Shown one piece after another: positions 12,308 through 25,161 of a stretch of DNA of 64,000 nt. Position numbers and translations under genes: made by a program. Numbering within the stretch: the first letter of the stretch is position 1; each line of letters begins with the position of its first letter. This stretch comes from Eriocheir sinensis (lineage: Eukaryota > Arthropoda > Malacostraca > Decapoda > Varunidae), in assembly GCF_024679095.1 (NCBI RefSeq), contig NC_066571.1, forward strand, positions 6,175,783-6,239,782, read 5' to 3'. Below the pieces are notes generated by a model. It did not search any database and was not told the DNA's origin. It was given only the letters and a program-made list of their open reading frames with translations.

Positions 12308-12660
12308 AAACTGCTTCTACAACTTCAGAACAGTAACTATCTCTACTATATACATACATACATATATTTATTGGCGAATCATAACCTCAAACAGACAGGC
12401 AGGCAGCTATACACAAACTTGTCCTTCATGTTTGCTTGGCGACTAACCGCGTGTGTGTTTGTTTGTCCACAGTGAGGAAGGAGAACGAGGACATCCTGAG
12501 GGAGCTGCACGCGGCCTCGGTGGGGATACAGAACATCAACGCGACGCAAGTTCCGCCCACACAACCCGACTCCAGCCCCGACCTCTCCTCCACCAGCCCC
12601 CCCGAGCCCCCCTCCAGCCCCCCGCACCCCTCTTCCAGTCCTGACCCCAGCCACTCCTGA
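10654..12660 (+). CDS. Ser/Arg-rich protein with one hydrophobic segment, function unknown (two-exon model)
   Basis: Exon 1 opens at ATG 10654 in a good Kozak context (G at -3, G at +4) within a CpG-rich, GC3-rich region. It encodes about 190 residues. Roughly residues 1-135 are rich in Ser, Arg, Thr and Pro, with many SxxS and RS pairs that look phosphorylatable. A hydrophobic segment follows at about residues 150-172 (key run LRLAALLLVSAHV), flanked by Arg. Exon 2 (about 12473 or 12477 to 12660) encodes a charged helical stretch beginning KENEDILRELHAAS, then a Pro/Ser-rich tail and stop. The splice is not certain. Donor CCC/GTGAAG at 11232 has phase 2, which fits the second AG of the tandem acceptor (exon from 12477). 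That gives 253 residues with IP-KENED at the join. Without splicing, exon 1 stops at 11235. I recognise no family; a tail- or signal-anchored membrane protein is inference. Confidence 0.6.
12092..12306. repeat. Compound microsatellite (ATT)n-(AGT)n-(ACT)n inside the intron of the Ser/Arg-rich gene
   Basis: An (ATT)n tract at about 12092-12181 is followed by (AGT)n at about 12198-12257 and (ACT)n at about 12271-12306. AGT and ACT are reverse complements, so the last two tracts form a hairpin with arms of at least 36 bp around a short GGTGG spacer. It lies about 170 bp upstream of the exon 2 acceptor. Confidence 0.9.
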
Positions 12661-13856
12661 AGCCCCGCGTCGCCTGCTCCTTGGCATCTTGTAACTCCCT
12701 GGATTTGATCTCCTCGTGGCTTGTAGGAGACTTAGGGTCGTGGATGGCTTGGCGGTGTTGTCCTGGAGCCGCCGCCAGCCTCGGGAGTGCCCTCGTTCGT
12801 TACCCCTTCAGGAGGACTCGACGGGGACAAATTGTGCTCCTCCCGACACGACCTCGACCCCCAGAAGCCTCCGCGGCAACTCGGTACTTCATGTCTTGTG
12901 CGGGGGAGCGAACACGGAGGGAACACGGGAAAAATATCACCGGGTTTCCATTTTTCACGGCTGACTCTGGGCGCCTCTCAACACGCGCCCCGCCAACCCC
13001 TGCCCTGTGCCCTGCGTTTTGCTACGGGGGTCGGGGCAGGGGTAGCCAGGCGTGTGTAGGCGCCCTAGGCAAGCCCCACGCCCACATACCCTGTCCCCGC
13101 CCACGCCCTTGTCTTGAGGCGGGGTCGGGGCGGGGGTAGTCAGGTGTGGAAGGCGTGGGGTCACCTTGCCGGCGTGGGATCAGTGTCCGTTCCTGCCTGT
13201 GTCCCGCGAGGCCTCACGTGCTGGCCTCGCTGCGTTGCTGTGCTCACACCCCGCCGGCGGCCCAGGCTGGCACCCGAGCCCTGTGTGGACGAGTCTGCTG
13301 GCCGGCTTGGCTCCTGGACCCTCGTGACGTCATCGCGAGAGTGGTTTTCCGCGTAGCTATAGTGTGTTGATGTGGAATGTATCACAGAAAAAAGTTGTAT
13401 TGTTACAGAAAATCATCACTAAATATCGGTGATGCAAAAGCTACACTGTGTTGACTTGGAAACTATTACAGAAAGATTTGTTTTGTCACGAAAATATTAC
13501 CGGACCTGGTTTTCCTTGTCCCGATCAATCAAAAGACCCACTAAAAGATAGGCAATGCAAAATCTACACTGTGTTGACTCGGAAACTATTACAGAAAGAT
13601 TTGTTTTGTCACGAAAATATTACCGGACCTGGTTTTCCTTGTCCTGATAAGTCAACAGACCCGCTAAAAGATAGGCAATGCAAAATCTACACTGTGTTGA
13701 TTTGGAAACTACTAGAGAAAGCTTTGTATTGTCACGGAAAACATTACCGGGCCTGGTTTTCATTGTCCTGATCAGTCAAGAGTCACCGGCAGCTACACGT
13801 CGCATGCAATAGCTTCCCCGAGTCACAGAGTAGCGGCGCCACGTGGGTCCAATAAA
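12661..13856 (+). other. Probable 3' UTR of the Ser/Arg-rich gene, with poly(A) signal
   Basis: A GC-rich stretch continues after the stop at 12660 and contains no convincing ORF. From about 13365 it holds an imperfect tandem repeat of 122-bp period (units near 13449, 13571 and 13693, with a shorter first unit). A canonical AATAAA lies at 13851-13856. The extent of the 3' UTR is inferred from that hexamer only. Confidence 0.45.
13365..13790. repeat. Tandem repeat, about 122-bp period, 3.5 units
   Basis: Each unit carries GTGTTGA, then GGAAACTA, then a conserved TTACCGG block. Successive GTGTTGA starts lie at 13449, 13571 and 13693. The first unit is shorter, about 84 bp. It falls in the presumed 3' UTR of the upstream gene. 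Confidence 0.85.
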
Positions 13857-14369
13857 GAGCTGGTCGGCAGGCAGTCCACTTGGGGGCCGCGGACTCCAGC
13901 GCTGCGGCCGAGCTGGTGCGGCGACAGATCTCGTCACGTCAGTGGATGTCTATAATCAAACGTCGTTGTTTTTATATACAGGTGACATGAGTGGCAGTTT
14001 ATATCTAAGGCAATAACTACCTTAGACAACAGGTGTGGTCCAGGTAGCGGCCCGTGTTGTTGTTGAGTGTCCACGTTGCTGTTCAGAGCGTGTTATTATA
14101 TCATTATTATTTATTTGTATACATGAGAACACCCGGACTCTATACGCTTCACTGTTTACAAGATCTTGGAGGGTTTTATTTTCCACCGGACAGAGTTAGT
14201 TAGTTATTCCACCTTGCGTCGTCACTTCCCTGTACATATTGATGAGTCTACGTGGTAATATCTATGCTATCCAAGAGAGTACTAACTTCACCTTGCTGTC
14301 CGCTGTTCCTACGTCTCCTAGTTATAGGCCTGCTGTATTGGAACCTTCTCCGGTAGTCTGTCTGTAGTG

Positions 14370-15235
<866 letters not shown>

Positions 15236-15689
15236 GGGTGAAGAGAGGTTAATAAGATATGAAAAATAAAAATAGGAAGACGCATGAAGATAATAAAGAT
15301 GGAGGAAACGAAAAAAAAAGGAAAAGAAAAATGAGAAGTTGAGAGGGGAAGATTATAGGACCTAACAAGGAGGAGAGAAAAGAGCGATAACATGGGAAGA
15401 AAGAGAAGGAGATAAGGGAAGTAGAGCAATTAATGAAGAAAATGGAGAGAAAGAGGATGAAAGAGGATAAGGAACTAAGAGAGGAGGAGTTTGAAGTAGA
15501 AAAAAAGGAGGGAAGGCGGGAGAAGAAAGGAGTTGAGATAAGGGAGGGATGAAAGTGGAGAGGGGAAGAAAAGGAGAGAGGGAGGGAAAGAGGGAGGATG
15601 AAAAGAGCTTAGATACGAGATATGGCATTAAGGTTAAGACAAAAGAAGTTAAAAACGCTACTAAGACACAAAGGGTGCATCTAACACTA

Positions 15690-16079
<390 letters not shown>

Positions 16080-16139
16080 CTTAATGCATCTGAAGGGAGC
16101 TTATTTCAGTATACGACCTGTGTGTGTGGGCGGAGGGGG

Positions 16140-16900
16140 GGGAGAAGAGATAATGGAAGAGAAAAAGAGAAAGAAGGAGAAAGCAGAAAAGAGACGAATG
16201 GATGAAAGGGAATGGAGAAAATGAAAAAGAAAGGAGAGAGGGAGAGGGCAGAGAGAAGATAGGGATTGGAGGAAATCTAGAAGGGAGAAGGAAAGGGAGG
16301 AGATGGATGGGAGAAAAGGGAGAGGCGAGGAGGAAAGGGATGGAGCAGGAAGGGGAGAGACAGAATGGGATAAAGAAAGAGAGAGAAAAGGAGGAAGGTG
16401 ATAAAAGGAAAAGAAGAGGAGGAAAGGAGCGGTAAGGGACGCGAGGAAAGGGAGAAGGAAAGAAAAAAGAAAAAAGAAGAGCGAAAAGTGGAAATGGAAC
16501 AGTAGAAAGAGAATGGTGATGAAAGAGAAGATGAGTAAGAGGAGGAGGAGGAGGAAGGAGAGGAGGTGAACCAGTTATTTATGAAGAGGAAGAGGATATG
16601 ATAAAAGATAGAGGAAGAGGAGGAGGAGGAGGAAGGAGAGGAGGTGAACCAGTTATTTATGAAGAGGAAGAGGATATGATAAAAGATACAAAGGAACAGT
16701 AAAAATAAGAGGAAGCTGAAGAAGAAGACAAGAAAGAGGAAGAGGAGGAGCAGGATGAAGGAGTGAACTAAGTATTTATGAAGAGAAAATGATAAAAAGA
16801 TACAAAGAAAACACGAGAAAGAAGAATTTGGACAAGACTGAAGAAGAAAAGAAGGAGGAGGAAGAAGAAAAAGAGGAAGAAGAGGAAGATGAGCTGAACT
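16140..16900 (+). repeat. Polypurine tract with a ~95-bp duplication
   Basis: GGTGAACCAGTTATTTATGA recurs at about 16566 and 16644. The rest is GGA/GAA-rich. Confidence 0.75.
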
Positions 16901-17732
16901 AGTTATGGACACGTCTGTTAGGTTAGGTCACGTGGTCCGGACGCATAGCTGTTCCTGTCGCTGTTGCTGTCACAATGTCTAGCTGGAACATGCATCCATA
17001 CACCTATTCACAAGTTCTTCCTCCCTAACGCTTGTCTATGTCTAGTCTATCGAACTATCTGCGCGAGCCACTCCGTTTTTTTCCTTGCCATTCAATCAAT
17101 CTTTGCTACTTATTATATCATTACCATTTATTATCATTATTATTATCGTTTTTATCATTAGGATTATTACGTCTATAGTTTTTTGTGGTATCCGAAACTC
17201 TACTATTATATTGCCGATCGTCAGTTGTTTCCGATCCCCCTCGTCGTGTATATACAAGACTTAATACCGAGGTGTAGATGTTTATAATTTCATTTATTAA
17301 CCGGTTTTTACATACATGCCTTTCCTTTATTATGAATACAGATTATATGCATAGATTTATACGTTTTATAACCCAATTTTTCCGTTGTTGAATACCTAAT
17401 CTTTTTTTTTTTTTTTTTTTCGTTATCTCCCTAAAATCAGACAAGTTTTGGGGCTGCGGGTTGGGAGTGAGGTTTACGGGTCTATTCCAAGCTCTCCTTA
17501 ACAAGAACCGTCAGCTATTTCCAACTCAAAAACAATGTAAGATCCGAAACAGTTTAAGACCTCACTGAATTCCACATACTTAACCTCTAATCAATACTTC
17601 CCTTGTCATCCCTATGCCATACAATTACTAAGAATATGAATACGTCTGATGTAACCACTGACCCATAAAAGTGGTTATTGGAAAACTTGAAGGGAACTGG
17701 CTGCCTTGATATTGCTGGAACTGATCTTAATG

Positions 17733-18005
17733 GAATGGCCGAGGAGGGGAGAGCTTGCAATACGGGCGTCAGGGTATTGGATCGGATTCCCTTCCTGACG
17801 TAACAAGTAGGATTCGAACCCCTTCACCCTGACTGTCCCAAAACTTGATCCTCCAAACCAATCTCACTGGAATGGCCGAGGAGGGGAGAGCTTGCGATAC
17901 GGGCGTCAGGGTATAGGATCGGATGCTTTTTCTGACGTCACAAGTAGGATTCGAACCCCCTTCACCCTGATTGTCCCAAAACTTGATCCTCCAAACCAAC
18001 CTCTC
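17733..18005 (-). repeat. Two tandem 138-bp units with a pol III B-box-like motif
   Basis: GGAATGGCCGAGGAGGGGAG recurs at about 17733 and 17871. Each unit contains, on the minus strand, GGGTTCGAATCC, a good B box. No convincing A box upstream or tRNA cloverleaf is seen, so this is treated as a duplicated SINE-derived segment rather than a tRNA gene. Confidence 0.65.
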
Positions 18006-18633
18006 AACTAAAGCTTCCTCTCGTATCAACCCCTCTTAACCTAGACCAATGCTTATGGTGTATATATTTATTTATTTTCTCATCTCGTTTATTTATTTAC
18101 TCACTAATTCCTTACGTTATTGATTTTCACTGTTTTGTTTCGTTGTTTCTCATCGGTCAAACCCTGAATTGTGGGTCAACGCTGTACTGCTTGTCGTTGT
18201 AGTGTGTTTCTTAGTGAGAGGTACTTTATTTTTTACGTGGGATAATGTATTGTTGACCGAGAGAGCGACAACGCGATAGAGCGAGAATGAGAGCGAGAGT
18301 GAGAGCAAGAGAGATTAATACCTTGACAACACATACAAGACCAAAAAACAAACACACATTCACGAACGCACACATACATTAAAAATCAAACACCAACTTA
18401 AACAAACAGGCATAAAAAGAGAGTGACTGTATATTTGCCACTGTATACCTTTGTCTTGTAGCATGAAGATGATAATAAAGAAAACGGAGGAAGAGATGAA
18501 GGAGGAGGAGGAGAATGAGGAAGAGGAGGAGGAGGAGGAGGAGGAGGACAAGAAGAAAGGTTTAGTGCGAGTGGATGCGAGTCACCAATAAAACAAATGA
18601 AAGTGAACCCTTCTGTGTTTCCTTCTGAACCTC

Positions 18634-18639
<6 letters not shown>

Positions 18640-18673
<34 letters not shown>

Positions 18674-18840
18674 TTATCGTTCCAGGTGAGTGGCGTAACA
18701 GGTGATAATTAAACGTCCTACATATAAGACAAAAGTAGTAATTAGTGTCCCAGGTGCACTTTTAATGAGCCCTGGCGTTAACAAAGGGAAGCTTGAATAT
18801 ACTCTTGTTCTCCCTCACCCCCCCACCCCCTTGACACTTC

Positions 18841-18886
<46 letters not shown>
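18640..18886 (+). repeat. (CA)n tracts at 18640-18670 and 18844-18886
   Basis: Two dinucleotide tracts with ordinary sequence between; no exon seen. Confidence 0.9.
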
Positions 18887-18889
<3 letters not shown>

Positions 18890-19039
18890 GGCAACTCGAC
18901 GCAGCACTTTCCAGCCTTTCACCCTCCAGCCAGGTAAGCGAGGCGTCAGCAGGTGTACACACGGCCCACACTCGCGTACAGGTGGGCACACGGAGGCTCA
19001 GGTGGACAGGTAATGGCACAGGTGAGACGGAGTGCATTA

Positions 19040-20110
19040 ATAAATTACATTTCGCAACGGCCGTGTGATTTTTTTTTACTTTACTTTATTATTTTCTTTC
19101 TTTTTCTGACTTTTTTTTTTAGTTATCCTCCCACTAAGACCTCAAATCTGACATGCCTTTATTTTCTTTTTTGTATTTTTGAGGATGATATTAACGAGGC
19201 GTCTTTAATTCACTTCGCAACGGCTACTTTTTGTTACTTTTTTTTATTATTTTTTTTTCAGGCATTGTTCTCTACTATCTACCTGACCTCAAATCTGATA
19301 TACTTTTTTTTCTTTATATTTTTGAGGATGATATTAACGAGGCATCTTTAGTTCACCTCGCAACGGCTATTTGATTTTGTTTTTTACTGTTTCATTATTT
19401 TTTCGGGCATTTTTCTCTACTATCTACCTGACCTCAAATCTGACATACTTTTTTTTTCTTTATAGTTTTGAGGATGATATTAACGAGGCATCTTTAGTTC
19501 ACCTCGCAACGGCTATTTTATTTATTTTTTTACTTTTTTATTATTTTTGGGGACGTTTTTCTCTACTATCTAGCTGACCTCAAATCTGACATACCTTTTT
19601 TTTCTTTTTGTATTTTTGAGGATGATATTAACGAGGCATCTTTAGTTCACCTCACAACGGCTATTTGATTTATTTTTTTACTTTTTTATTATTTTTTCGG
19701 GCATTTTTCTCTACTATCTACCTGACCTCAAATCTGACATACTTTTTTTTTCTTTATAGTTTTGAGGATGATATTAACGAGGCATCTTTAGTTCACCTCG
19801 CAACGGCTATTTTATTTATTTTTTTACTTTTTTATTATTTTTTCGGGCATTTTTCTCTACTATCTAGCTGACCTCTAATCTGGCAAACACTTTTTTCTCT
19901 TTGTATTTTGAGGATAATATTACCAAAACGTCTAAGGTTATGTTGCATTCTTCACCTCTCAGCGGCCATCCGAATATTTTTTTTTAATTTACATTATATT
20001 ATGTTTTTCTTTATCATTTTTATCTATTCTTTAAGACCTCAAATCTGACAAAACCTTCTTTCTTTTCTTTTGAGGATGATAATAACAAGGTGTCTAAAGT
20101 TACGGCTTAA
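19040..20110 (+). repeat. Tandem array, about 146-bp period, seven units
   Basis: GAGGATGATATTAACGAGGC or a variant occurs at 19181, 19324, 19470, 19618, 19764, 19910 and 20072. Each is followed by CACCTCGCAACGGCTATTT, a T-rich stretch and ACCTCAAATCTGACATAC. The outer units are the most diverged, as expected when homogenisation acts in the array centre. Confidence 0.93.
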
Positions 20111-20380
20111 AAAAGAAAAAGTCAAAGAAAACGTATTACCACCTCCAGGTCTTTGCGGAGTCGTATTAGCGGTCTTTTCTGGGTAGGGCCTTTGGTGTCT
20201 CTCCCTCGCGTGAAGGCAGCGGAGATAACGCCTAAGGGGACGCGATTCTCCCTCCTACTCACTGCCAGCTTACGGGGACGCTGCCGAGGCCTTTGATGCT
20301 CCCGAGACACGAAGAGGAGGAGGCGTCAAGGGATCAGGCCAGCGAGGAGGCTCAGAAGGGGATCGTAAGGCTGCCACAAA

Positions 20381-20478
20381 CGGACAACTTGGGCGCAGCG
20401 GCTTACACGACTTTCCTGCCTTAACCTCCCGACAGTTACATCGACACAAAAGAAAATCTCAACTTCCAGGGGCACCTA
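20381..20478. repeat. Dispersed direct repeat, copy 1
   Basis: AAACGGACAACTTGG, CACGACTTTCCTGCCTT and AACTTCCAGGGGCACCT occur in the same order at about 21072-21190. The family is unknown. Confidence 0.75.
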
Positions 20479-20569
20479 AAACCCTCGACTGGACTAACTG
20501 ACAGATTGGGAAATAATACTGTGAGGAAAGACAGAAAAGTTGAAGTATAGTTGGGAGCATACGCTATAG

Positions 20570-20832
20570 CTGCGCGTGGCGGTGGTGCTCATCTCCGAAC
20601 CGTTGACCCTTTGAGCCTGTGGTGAGATCCCTTAACCCGACACAGGGCCAGATTAACATACGGGTTACCACAGTTTATCTTCCCCAGGTTTCCCCATGTA
20701 CCCTTTTATCAATCATCCCGATAGGAAAGATGAAAACACGGGTGGGCTGCACATCGACTACCCAGACCGGGATTCGAACCCAGGACCTCATTTTCGTAGT
20801 CAGGGACGCTAACCATCGAACCGTGGAGGCGT
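20570..20832 (-). mobile_element. tRNA-Arg-like SINE, reverse orientation
   Basis: On the minus strand from 20832: GGTTCGATGGTTAGCGTCCC (A box), GACTACGAAA resembling a tRNA-Arg(ACG) anticodon loop, then GGGTTCGAATCCCGG (B box). A body continues to about 20570, ending in GCCACGCGCAGCT. A fragment of this 3' end recurs at about 43250-43285. The tRNA fold is not intact, so it is called a SINE. Confidence 0.78.
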
Positions 20833-21071
20833 TGAGGGAGACATAAGCCTCCTAGTATTGATTATTTTTCCCTAGTGTGCAGAAGACATCACCTAGTTCG
20901 TGAAAGCTACCAAGTTTCCTTCAAGTGTTCTCCATTCTTTTATAATATCTGGGTGGGGAAGGAAGACGTTTGGAAAGGGTGAGTTGAAGACAGAAATCCT
21001 GCCTCTGTAATGGTAGAGGGCGAGAGGAGGAGGCAGCAGGCCAGGGAGGAAGGGGGAAGGGAAGAGCTGCT

Positions 21072-21190
21072 CAACAAACGGACAACTTGGACACGGCGGG
21101 TTCACACGACTTTCCTGCCTTTACCCCCCGATAGTTAGGCCTACATCGACGCAACAGAAAATATCAACTTCCAGGGGCACCTCAAACCTT
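21072..21190. repeat. Dispersed direct repeat, copy 2
   Basis: Matches 20381-20478, with small insertions in the TTAGGCCTACATCGACG region. The two copies flank the tRNA-Arg-like SINE. Confidence 0.75.
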
Positions 21191-21419
21191 CGTTCTTCCT
21201 AATAGCCAGTAACGCCCGTAAACAAACTCTCCCTTACTAAAAAAATGTGTCAGTTATTACCAGATCAAAAACACAAAGCAGCTTCTAAACTTTTTCCGCC
21301 TTTATAAAAAATCCAACATACTTTAACTCCGACTACTTTCCTTCTTGACATAGTTCCAAACCGTCCTGATCTGAGAGCGTACTAAATGGAAGGACGCGTA
21401 CGGAAAGGCAACCCACCTC

Positions 21420-22000
21420 ACCCCCCCCCCCCCCCCCAACCCACACACACACACACATTCCTTTAGAAGCCTCACGCGTCAGCAGCAAAATCAGCAGGAG
21501 TGCGGACTAAGCAACAGGTGTTTATTAAGTTGTAAGGCTCCTGCGCGGCTGCTGCTGACGCGACCATTCTCCAATAGCGTCTTAATTATGGAAGAAAAAA
21601 AAAAAACAGGTAAATCAGTAGCCAGAGGAACCAGGTAAGGGGGAAGGGGTAGAGGGTAGAGGATAGGGATGAGGAGGAGGGGAAGGGTGATGGGGTAGAG
21701 GACAGGGATGAAGGGGGAGGGTAGAGGAGGTGCAAGGGTGTCAGATGGGAGTGCAATGAAGGGAGTAAGGTAATGGTGAGGGGTAAGGAGGGGAGCAAAG
21801 GGGGGTAAGAGAACAAGAACGGGGGTGACACAGCAAAGGGAAGGGGTGGACAGAGGTGACGGTGAAGGGGGGAGAGGGGGATGGCAGGGGTGTAGAGAAG
21901 GAGAGGTCATGGGAAGGGGAGACTGAGGTAATACGTAGACGGGAGGAGGGAACATTGGGGGAGGTAAAAGGAGGGGAGGTAAAGGGGGGGAGAGGAGCTT
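21420..22000 (+). repeat. C17 run, (CA)n, and a G-rich tract upstream of the BRICHOS promoter
   Basis: Poly-C at 21421-21437, then a short CA tract. 21630-22000 is GGGGTAGAGG-type G-rich DNA ending just before the TATA box. The antisense Pro/Ser frames across it are composition artefacts. Confidence 0.75.
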
Positions 22001-22017
22001 GAGTGTCGATCGAGGGG

Positions 22018-22073
22018 TATATAATCCGAGCCCGAGCCACCCAGAGCAGTGAACTCAGCTTCCCTCAGCTCAG
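22018..22073 (+). promoter_or_regulatory. TATA-box promoter and non-coding exon 1 of the BRICHOS gene
   Basis: TATATAA lies at 22018-22024. About 30 bp downstream is GCAGTG, close to the arthropod initiator TCAGT, suggesting transcription starts near 22048. The short non-coding exon 1 would end at CAG 22073, followed by a strong donor GTAAGT at 22074. The next exon carries the start codon. A focused TATA promoter fits a regulated, tissue-specific secreted product, but that is inference. Confidence 0.65.
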
Positions 22074-22698
22074 GTAAGTCAGCCTCAGGTAGAGCGAGAA
22101 AGATACGATTAAAACATTTGCCCTTGACTGACACTTTCCACTCCGCTCACCTGACACGTCCAAGTCACAAGTTAATGAGTTAATTTACTGATCAAATAGG
22201 ACGCACCTAAAATATAAAAATAAATAATATTGCCCATTAAAATAGACTCGCAAAAAATATTAGTAGTTCATTAAGACTTTCTACTTTACCTACACTTGTA
22301 ATGTCTTTAAGTAACACTGCCGGTTAGATTAGAAAAAAACATAGAAAACTCAGCGCAATTCACGAAAAAAAAATCTAGTCCTATATAAAAGATAAGATAG
22401 CATTACTAGATCGCTATTAACACCTTTGACTCCACCAATCTGCCATGTTTGAGTTAAGTTTGTTCCTTAGTTGGTTGGCTACTTTACTGGCAAATATTAT
22501 AAAGTAAGATTAAAAAAAATGTTCAAGCACCTAAGAAAACATTATTAAATCTTTATCAGCATCTTCACCTTAACTCAATCTATCGCTTTTAAGACAAAGG
22601 ATTAGTTCGTTAGTCAGTTATTTAGTTAGTTTACTGATCTCTGCACTGAACGCTTATGAAAAAAAGTTAACACACACAAAAAAAGCAAATTCGAAGCA

Positions 22699-22822
22699 GC
22701 CAATTTTCACTGTCCGCTGTTACAACTCATGAAATACGGAACAATTCAAATCAACTTTTATCTCATTAAGTGTTGTAAATCAATACTTTACATGCTGCAA
22801 TTAGGTGTGATTAAAATGCCAT
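22699..22822. repeat. Copy 1 of a ~120-bp duplication in the BRICHOS gene (intron 1)
   Basis: The stretch starting at CCAATTTTCAC and ending with the ATTAGGTGTGATT block recurs almost unchanged at about 24519-24632, in the next intron. Both copies have the same orientation. It is either a segmental duplication or two copies of an unrecognised dispersed repeat. Confidence 0.85.
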
Positions 22823-22826
22823 CCAT

Positions 22827-22828
<2 letters not shown>

Positions 22829-22862
<34 letters not shown>

Positions 22863-23450
22863 CGCTAGATACTTATGATCCAATTAAATATAGCATCATA
22901 TCCATTTGTGTCCGCAGGTATTTGTAATTTGAAAGTTCAGATCCTCCCATGCATTTCAGTAGCAAGTTCAAGTATTACCTACAGCTCGGTGCACGAATGT
23001 ATATCAGAATTCATTACAAACTCTTCCGGCATATTTGTTAATGGATCTAATATTACCTACACCTCATTTAGTGGTTCAAATATCACCTACATTTGATTTA
23101 GCAGCTCAAATCTTACCTAAATCTCAATGCTCGAGTTTATTCCCAATTCTTAAGAAGTAAGTTTTCCGGCATCTTCTTTAATTGTTCAAGTGACACCTTT
23201 TTTTTTTTTTTACAGCTAAGAAACAGCTCAAGGGCAACAAAAGAAAGGTGTAAAAAAAAGCCCGCTAATCGCTATTCCCACAAAGACAAAATAAGTGGCC
23301 AAAAGAGAGGTCAATTTCGGGAGGAGGTGTCTGATACACTCCTCATTTAGCAGTTTAAGTATTACCTACATCTTATTTAGGACTTCAAGTATTATCTACA
23401 TATGATTTAGCTGCTCGTTAATACCTATATCTTGGTACACTAACGTATTC
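22829..23450 (+). repeat. (CA)n and degenerate ~36-bp repeats in intron 1 of the BRICHOS gene
   Basis: CA at 22829-22860. From about 22960 the motif CACCTACA...CATTTAG(C/T)(A/G)GTTCAA recurs irregularly to about 23420, interrupted by a dispersed tail repeat at 23195-23270. Confidence 0.65.
23195..23270 (-). repeat. Dispersed tail repeat (GCGGGCTTT...GCCCTTGAGCTG family), reverse
   Basis: Poly(T) then ACAGCTCAAGGGCAACAAAAG and AAAAAAAAGCCCGCTA, the reverse complement of the block at 39176-39255. Relatives lie at 6155-6440, 35955-36025, 41600-41680, 43500-43570, 47530-47610 and 52895-52975. Confidence 0.75.
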
Positions 23451-23843
23451 CTAATTTTGAGTAGCTTCTCTTCCACCTCTTCCACCTTCCACAACCTGTA
23501 ACGTCCACCGCTCTCAAACTCAACATCTGACCTCCCTTCCCCACACACAACAACTGACCTCCCCCTTCCTTGGCTTCCAAATAACGCCCCCATCAATACC
23601 ACAACCCCCTCACACACAAAAAAACTGACCTCCCCTCTCCAGGACTCCCACAGAAATCCCATCAACACCATATCCCATCCTCCCACACATCATCAACACC
23701 CTCCCTCACGCACACACAACACCTGACGTCCACTCTTCCGAGACTCACACGAAAACCCAGCCAACACCACAGTCCCCTCCCCTTCCCCTCCTACACACAA
23801 TACCTGACCTCCCCCTCCGTGCCTTCCACAGAAACCTATCAAC

Positions 23844-25088
23844 ATGCTGCGTTTCCTCCTCATCTCGTGCCTCTTCGGCCTGTACCTCGCCGCCCCGCAG
23901 GTAACGTATACGCCAAGGTGTAGAGAAATCGGTGGTCACTCCCCAATCACCTCCCCTCTCTCACAAGCAATGCCGGTGATACACTACTAACTCAAATATA
24001 AAGAGTAACTAATGGCCGCATACACTCCTCTGGTCCTCCCTCCTCCTCCTCCTCTTCCCCTAAGCCGCGGTGATACACAACTAAGGGTCATGGGATAGGA
24101 GAGTTTGCCCACCCTCACCACTGGCGCCATGTTGTCACCAAAAGACCTGCGCAAAATTCGAATTGATGATGATACAATAGTGTTTTTCTGTGTGTGTTCT
24201 ACGTTTCATCGGGATCTCGTAGAAGCACCAAGAGCACAAAAAAACACTGAATTAGCAGCATCAGTTTGACTTTCCCGCGTCTCCTTTGGTAACGACGCGG
24301 TAACTGTGATTAAGTCCAAACTCTCCTGTACTATGCTTCTGGCACCACTACCTCAAATATGAAAAAAACAGTAACTCATAACAAGACGAAAAAAAATATA
24401 TAAAAAAAAGAAATACCCCGGGAGCAAACTAGAATTACATCGGCAGTGACAGAGAAGATAACGGTAATACGTTGATGATACTAATTCACTACTGCCTCAG
24501 GAACAATAATTAATAACGGCCAATTTTCACTGTTCGCTGTTACAACTCATGAAATACGGAACAATTCAAATCATCTTTTATCCCATTAAGTGTTGAAATT
24601 CAATATTTTATATGCTGCAATTAGGTGTGATTCTAATTAAAAGAAGTACCATCGGAGCAACTAAAACTCATTCATCGACAAATAGTAATACTGAAGATAA
24701 CAGCAATATGATAATGACAGTAATTCACGTTTGTGCGTTCGTGCGTGCCTGTGTTTCAGTCGCTGGAGGTGGAGTTCAGCCTCGGCGGCGAAACGAACCT
24801 GATGAGCGTCGTGGTGGACCGCGACAACAACGCCATCTTCTACCACGTGGACGAGACCGAGTACTTCGAGGCCGTGCAGCTGCTGCAGGACTACGACACG
24901 GTGAGCGACAGACAGACAGACACAGACAGACACCCACACATATACAGCCATTCCATTCCAAACCACAAATTCCTACCATATCCGACAGACAGACAGACAC
25001 CTACACCCACACCCACCCACACATATATAATAATTCCAAAAGCAAAAATTCCTACCATATCCTTCCATTTTATATGCAGAAAGAAGTT

Positions 25089-25161
<73 letters not shown>

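Noticed and set aside
17733..18005. tRNA gene on the basis of TGGCCGAG and GGTTCGAATCC motifs
   Set aside because: The A-box-like and B-box-like motifs are on opposite strands and no cloverleaf can be drawn; kept as a duplicated SINE-derived repeat.
22875..23096. 73-codon frame in intron 1 of the BRICHOS gene
   Set aside because: Arises from degenerate short tandem repeats with NGSNITYTS-like repetition and no homology I recognise.
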